This document shows positions 45,829 through 48,034 of a stretch of DNA of 48,034 nucleotides, piece by piece. The position numbers were made by a program, and so were the translations under genes. The notes under the pieces are model-generated. The model was not told where the DNA came from. It saw only the letters and a list, made by a program, of their open reading frames with translations, and did not search any database. The stretch's first letter is position 1. The number at the start of each line of letters is the position of its first letter. Source of the stretch: Fidelibacterota bacterium UBA6531 (lineage in GTDB: Bacteria; Fidelibacterota; Marinisomatia; Marinisomatales; TCS55); contig DJKX01000047.1 in assembly GCA_002436185.1 (NCBI GenBank), forward strand, positions 1 to 48,034, given 5' to 3'.

Positions 45829-46170
45829 TTATCGTTTTTCAGCAATACGCGTTGCTTTACCGGAAAGTTTGCGTAAGTAATGTAGTTTTGCTCTTCGAAC
45901 TTTCCCGCGACGGACCAAATTGAAATTGGATATCATGGGCGAATGGAGTGGGAAAATTCGTTCCACACCTACACCATTAGAAATTTTTCGAACGGTAATG
46001 GTTTCTTCAATTCCGCCGCCTTTCCGAGCAATCACGACACCCCGATATTTCTGGATACGTTCCTTGCCACCTTCCACAACACGGACATCTAATTCCACTG
46101 TATCACCTGAATTAAATTCTGGTAAATCTGTTTTTAATTGATCTTGAACTGCTTCTTGTAATTTGTTCAT
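45829..46170 (-). CDS. rplS: 50S ribosomal protein L19
   Basis: 113 residues. GDTVELDVRVVEGGKERIQ, YRGVVIARKGGG and GVGVERIFPLHSP are diagnostic for bL19, which bridges the subunits. Ends the conserved rpsP-rimM-trmD-rplS operon and is followed directly by a strong terminator. Confidence 0.98.
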   Translation of the reverse strand: MNKLQEAVQDQLKTDLPEFNSGDTVELDVRVVEGGKERIQKYRGVVIARKGGGIEETITVRKISNGVGVERIFPLHSPMISNFNLVRRGKVRRAKLHYLRKLSGKATRIAEKR

Positions 46171-46173
46171 TTT

Positions 46174-46887
46174 TTACTCCGTAAGTGTACTATTATCTAA
46201 ATATTTTTGCCATAAATCCGGCCGTTTGATTTGAGTCATTTTTTCACGTTGAGATTGTCGCCATTCTTCGATTTCTTTATGATGACCATTCAATAAAACA
46301 TCCGGAACGGATATTCCAGCCACTTCACGGGGTTTCGTAAAATGAGGATTATCCAACAGGTCTCCGTAAAATGTATCCGTTTCTGCTGACTCTCTGGAAT
46401 TCAACACTCCCGGGATTAGTCTAACCATTGAATCGATAATAATCATGGCAGGTATTTCTCCGCTGGTGACAACATAATCGCCGATGGAAAATTCATCGGT
46501 TACGTATTTTTCGACCACTCGCTGATCAATACCTTTATAGTGACCGCAAATAAAAATGATATTTTCATTTTCACTGAATGATGCAGCTGTTTTATGGTTC
46601 CATGTTTTACCCTGTGGAGAAGGAAATACGATTCGAACATTCTTTTTATTCATCCATTCCAAAGTAGATTCAATCGCATTGACCAGAGGTTCAGCCATCA
46701 TGACCATCCCACTTCCGCCTCCAAAAGGCGTATCGTCAATTTGGCGATAATTACCCCTTCCAAATTCCCGGAGATCAACCACATTGTATTCAACCACTTT
46801 TTCTTCAGTAGCTTTACGCAGCATGCTCTGCGCTATAACAACATTTACCATGTCCGGCACAGGTGTAATTATGGCGATCTTTTTCAC
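46174..46887 (-). CDS. trmD: tRNA (guanine-N1)-methyltransferase TrmD
   Basis: Makes m1G37 next to the anticodon, guarding the reading frame. 237 residues. Deep-knot SAM-site motifs CGHYKGIDQRV and SIGDYVVTSGE, plus GVLNSRESAETDTF. Start is GTG at 46887, forming a GTGA overlap with the rimM stop. Confidence 0.97.
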   Translation of the reverse strand: MKKIAIITPVPDMVNVVIAQSMLRKATEEKVVEYNVVDLREFGRGNYRQIDDTPFGGGSGMVMMAEPLVNAIESTLEWMNKKNVRIVFPSPQGKTWNHKTAASFSENENIIFICGHYKGIDQRVVEKYVTDEFSIGDYVVTSGEIPAMIIIDSMVRLIPGVLNSRESAETDTFYGDLLDNPHFTKPREVAGISVPDVLLNGHHKEIEEWRQSQREKMTQIKRPDLWQKYLDNSTLTE

Positions 46888-47384
46888 AGCAAACCTTCCA
46901 TCGGTCGAATCATAATCACGTTTACAACACTGTCTACACCGATGACAATTTCTTTTATCACAGGAATCAGTTTTTCATCATTACCATTATGGATAACGTA
47001 GACATCGTTGGATGGCAACCAGAGAATATCTGTCAATGTGCCGACCATTTCACCGGATTCTGTAATAACAGTATAACCCAATAGTTCTTTGGAAATGAGA
47101 TCAGCATTATCACCATTGCGGCTTTCAGCAAACAACGTTTGTCCAATAAGTGTTTCTGCATCATCCCGAGACTGAACTCCTTCAAACTTGAACCGCCTTT
47201 TTTTTCCATGACCGATTGTTTTTTTCAATTTGATTTCACGAGCCAAATCTGTTTCGAATCCAATCTGTAATTCACGTGATTCGATATATTCATCGAAATA
47301 ACGAGATAATGGCTGGAGGCGTACTTCGCCCCTAAGACCGCTCACTCGTGTAATCTTGGCAATGGGATGAACTTTTTTACTCAT
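46884..47384 (-). CDS. rimM: 16S rRNA processing protein RimM
   Basis: 30S maturation factor that binds S19. 166 residues. N-terminal ITRVSGLRGEVRLQPLSRY, PRC-barrel region LISKELLGYTVI and C-terminal NDVYVIHN. ATG at 47384 is 1 nt from the khpA stop; GTGA overlap with trmD. Confidence 0.96.
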   Translation of the reverse strand: MSKKVHPIAKITRVSGLRGEVRLQPLSRYFDEYIESRELQIGFETDLAREIKLKKTIGHGKKRRFKFEGVQSRDDAETLIGQTLFAESRNGDNADLISKELLGYTVITESGEMVGTLTDILWLPSNDVYVIHNGNDEKLIPVIKEIVIGVDSVVNVIMIRPMEGLL

Positions 47385-47385
47385 T

Positions 47386-47619
47386 TCAATCGATCACATC
47401 CAAACGGGCACGCTTACCGCCTTCTTTTGCATTAACAGCAAATACAAGTGTTCGAATGGCAGAAATATTGCGACCTCGCTTGCCGATGACTTTTCCGTAA
47501 TCACCTTCTCCAACGGTTAATTCAAAAATGATTCGCTGTTCTGTTTCTACTGGAGTCACTTTTACTTCATCTGGTTTGTCCACTAACTTTTTAACTATCA
47601 ATTCGATCATTTCCTGCAT
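47386..47619 (-). CDS. khpA: KH-domain RNA-binding protein KhpA
   Basis: 77 residues, one KH domain with the GKRG loop (G46-G49) in YGKVIGKRGRNI. Small RNA-binding protein that pairs with KhpB in other bacteria. Strong AAGGAG ribosome site 7 nt before the ATG. Between rpsP and rimM, the usual place. Confidence 0.95.
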   Translation of the reverse strand: MQEMIELIVKKLVDKPDEVKVTPVETEQRIIFELTVGEGDYGKVIGKRGRNISAIRTLVFAVNAKEGGKRARLDVID

Positions 47620-47637
47620 GGTACTCTCCTTGCAACT

Positions 47638-48034
47638 TTATTCGTCGCTTTTATTTTCCTTTTCTTCTTTCGAAGATTCTTCATTTCCTTCGTCCGGTTC
47701 GGCTTCTTCTTCTGTGGTTTCTTCTGTCACTTCATCTACTTCTGCATCAGCTGATTCTTTCTCATCCGCAACATTTTTTTCTTCGGACATTTCAACTTCT
47801 ATGTCCGGTTTAGCTTCAGGTTCATCTTTTTCGTCTTCTTTTGATTCTTCTTCTGCTGGTGCTTCGTCAGTATTTACTTCTTTTAGCTCTTCAGTTTCAG
47901 GTTCTGGCTCGGGTTCCGGTTCAGATTCTGGTTCTGGTTCGACAGCTTCTTCTTTGGAATCTTCTTCAACTACTTCTTCCTTTGTTTCTTCTTGTTCATC
48001 GTTTTCGTCAGCAGAATCATCCACTTTTTCGTCT
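47638..48034 (-). CDS. rpsP: Acidic C-terminal tail of 30S ribosomal protein S16 (5' part outside window)
   Basis: The open frame runs off the right edge. The visible 131 residues are almost only E, D, K, S, A, P, with an EP repeat (EPEPESEPEPEPEPE), and end 18 nt before khpA. The S16 core is not visible. The call rests on the fixed rpsP-khpA-rimM-trmD-rplS order and on the C-terminal extensions known in S16 of FCB bacteria. A different acidic protein is possible. Confidence 0.6.
   Translation of the reverse strand, partial: DEKVDDSADENDEQEETKEEVVEEDSKEEAVEPEPESEPEPEPEPETEELKEVNTDEAPAEEESKEDEKDEPEAKPDIEVEMSEEKNVADEKESADAEVDEVTEETTEEEAEPDEGNEESSKEEKENKSDE

Overview
The window is a dense bacterial chromosome segment. 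All four tRNA genes and all roughly 50 protein genes lie on the minus strand, so transcription runs from high to low coordinates. Most of it is AT-rich. The genes point to a diderm of the FCB group: LolA-like carrier, apolipoprotein N-acyltransferase (Lnt), a LPS-type heptose phosphatase homologue, a BatABCDE aerotolerance cluster, an outer-membrane PorV-like protein, and two secreted proteins with Por/type IX C-terminal sorting domains (PNPFNPETTIKYDLP type). That C-terminal motif style together with SelA/SelB fits a Candidatus Marinimicrobia (SAR406) lineage best. This assignment is inference from motifs, not from a database search.

Layout in the direction of transcription (right to left). 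48034-45829: rpsP tail, khpA, rimM, trmD, rplS, closed by a strong intrinsic terminator. 45659-41219: MFS transporter, selA, selB. 41166-34123: two sorted secreted proteins, mutS, a PorV-like barrel protein and a stand-alone GGQ release-factor domain. 34034-32334: yicC, gmk, rpoZ. 32302 onward: a promoter with a perfect TTGACA box starts a long run of udg, dnaB, rel, ruvX, lnt, a PGWGEY protein, a lone EcfT-like protein, truA, a HtrA/DegP protease, psd, pssA, a small membrane protein and tatA. 20865-12675: batA, a frameshifted secreted PGRP amidase, batB, batC, batD, batE and a SPOR protein. 12534-631: yebC, ruvC, ruvA, an aminotransferase, gcvT, a nucleotide-sugar epimerase, ftsK, lolA-like, a UPF0104 membrane protein, gmhB-like, ddl and cysS. 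449-1: tRNA-Thr(TGT), tRNA-Tyr(GTA), tRNA-Gly(TCC), tRNA-Thr(GGT), then the first codons of tuf. This is the same order as the E. coli thrU-tyrU-glyT-thrT-tufB operon.

Neighbouring genes overlap by ATGA, TAATG, TTGA or GTGA at more than a dozen junctions, which implies long translationally coupled operons. Themes are envelope biogenesis (ddl, ftsK, lolA, lnt, psd, pssA, bat, SPOR, amidase), translation and tRNA (cysS, truA, trmD, rimM, L19, S16, RF-like, SelA/B) and DNA maintenance (ruvAC, dnaB, mutS, udg).

The most unusual feature is at 17364-19717, inside the bat cluster. A putative lipoprotein N-terminal domain and a zinc-type PGRP amidase with thrombospondin type-3 repeats are in two frames, joined at a run of nine A (19088-19096). 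The downstream frame has no start codon before the middle of its amidase domain. Either one base was lost (mutation or sequencing error), or expression uses -1 slippage on the A-run.
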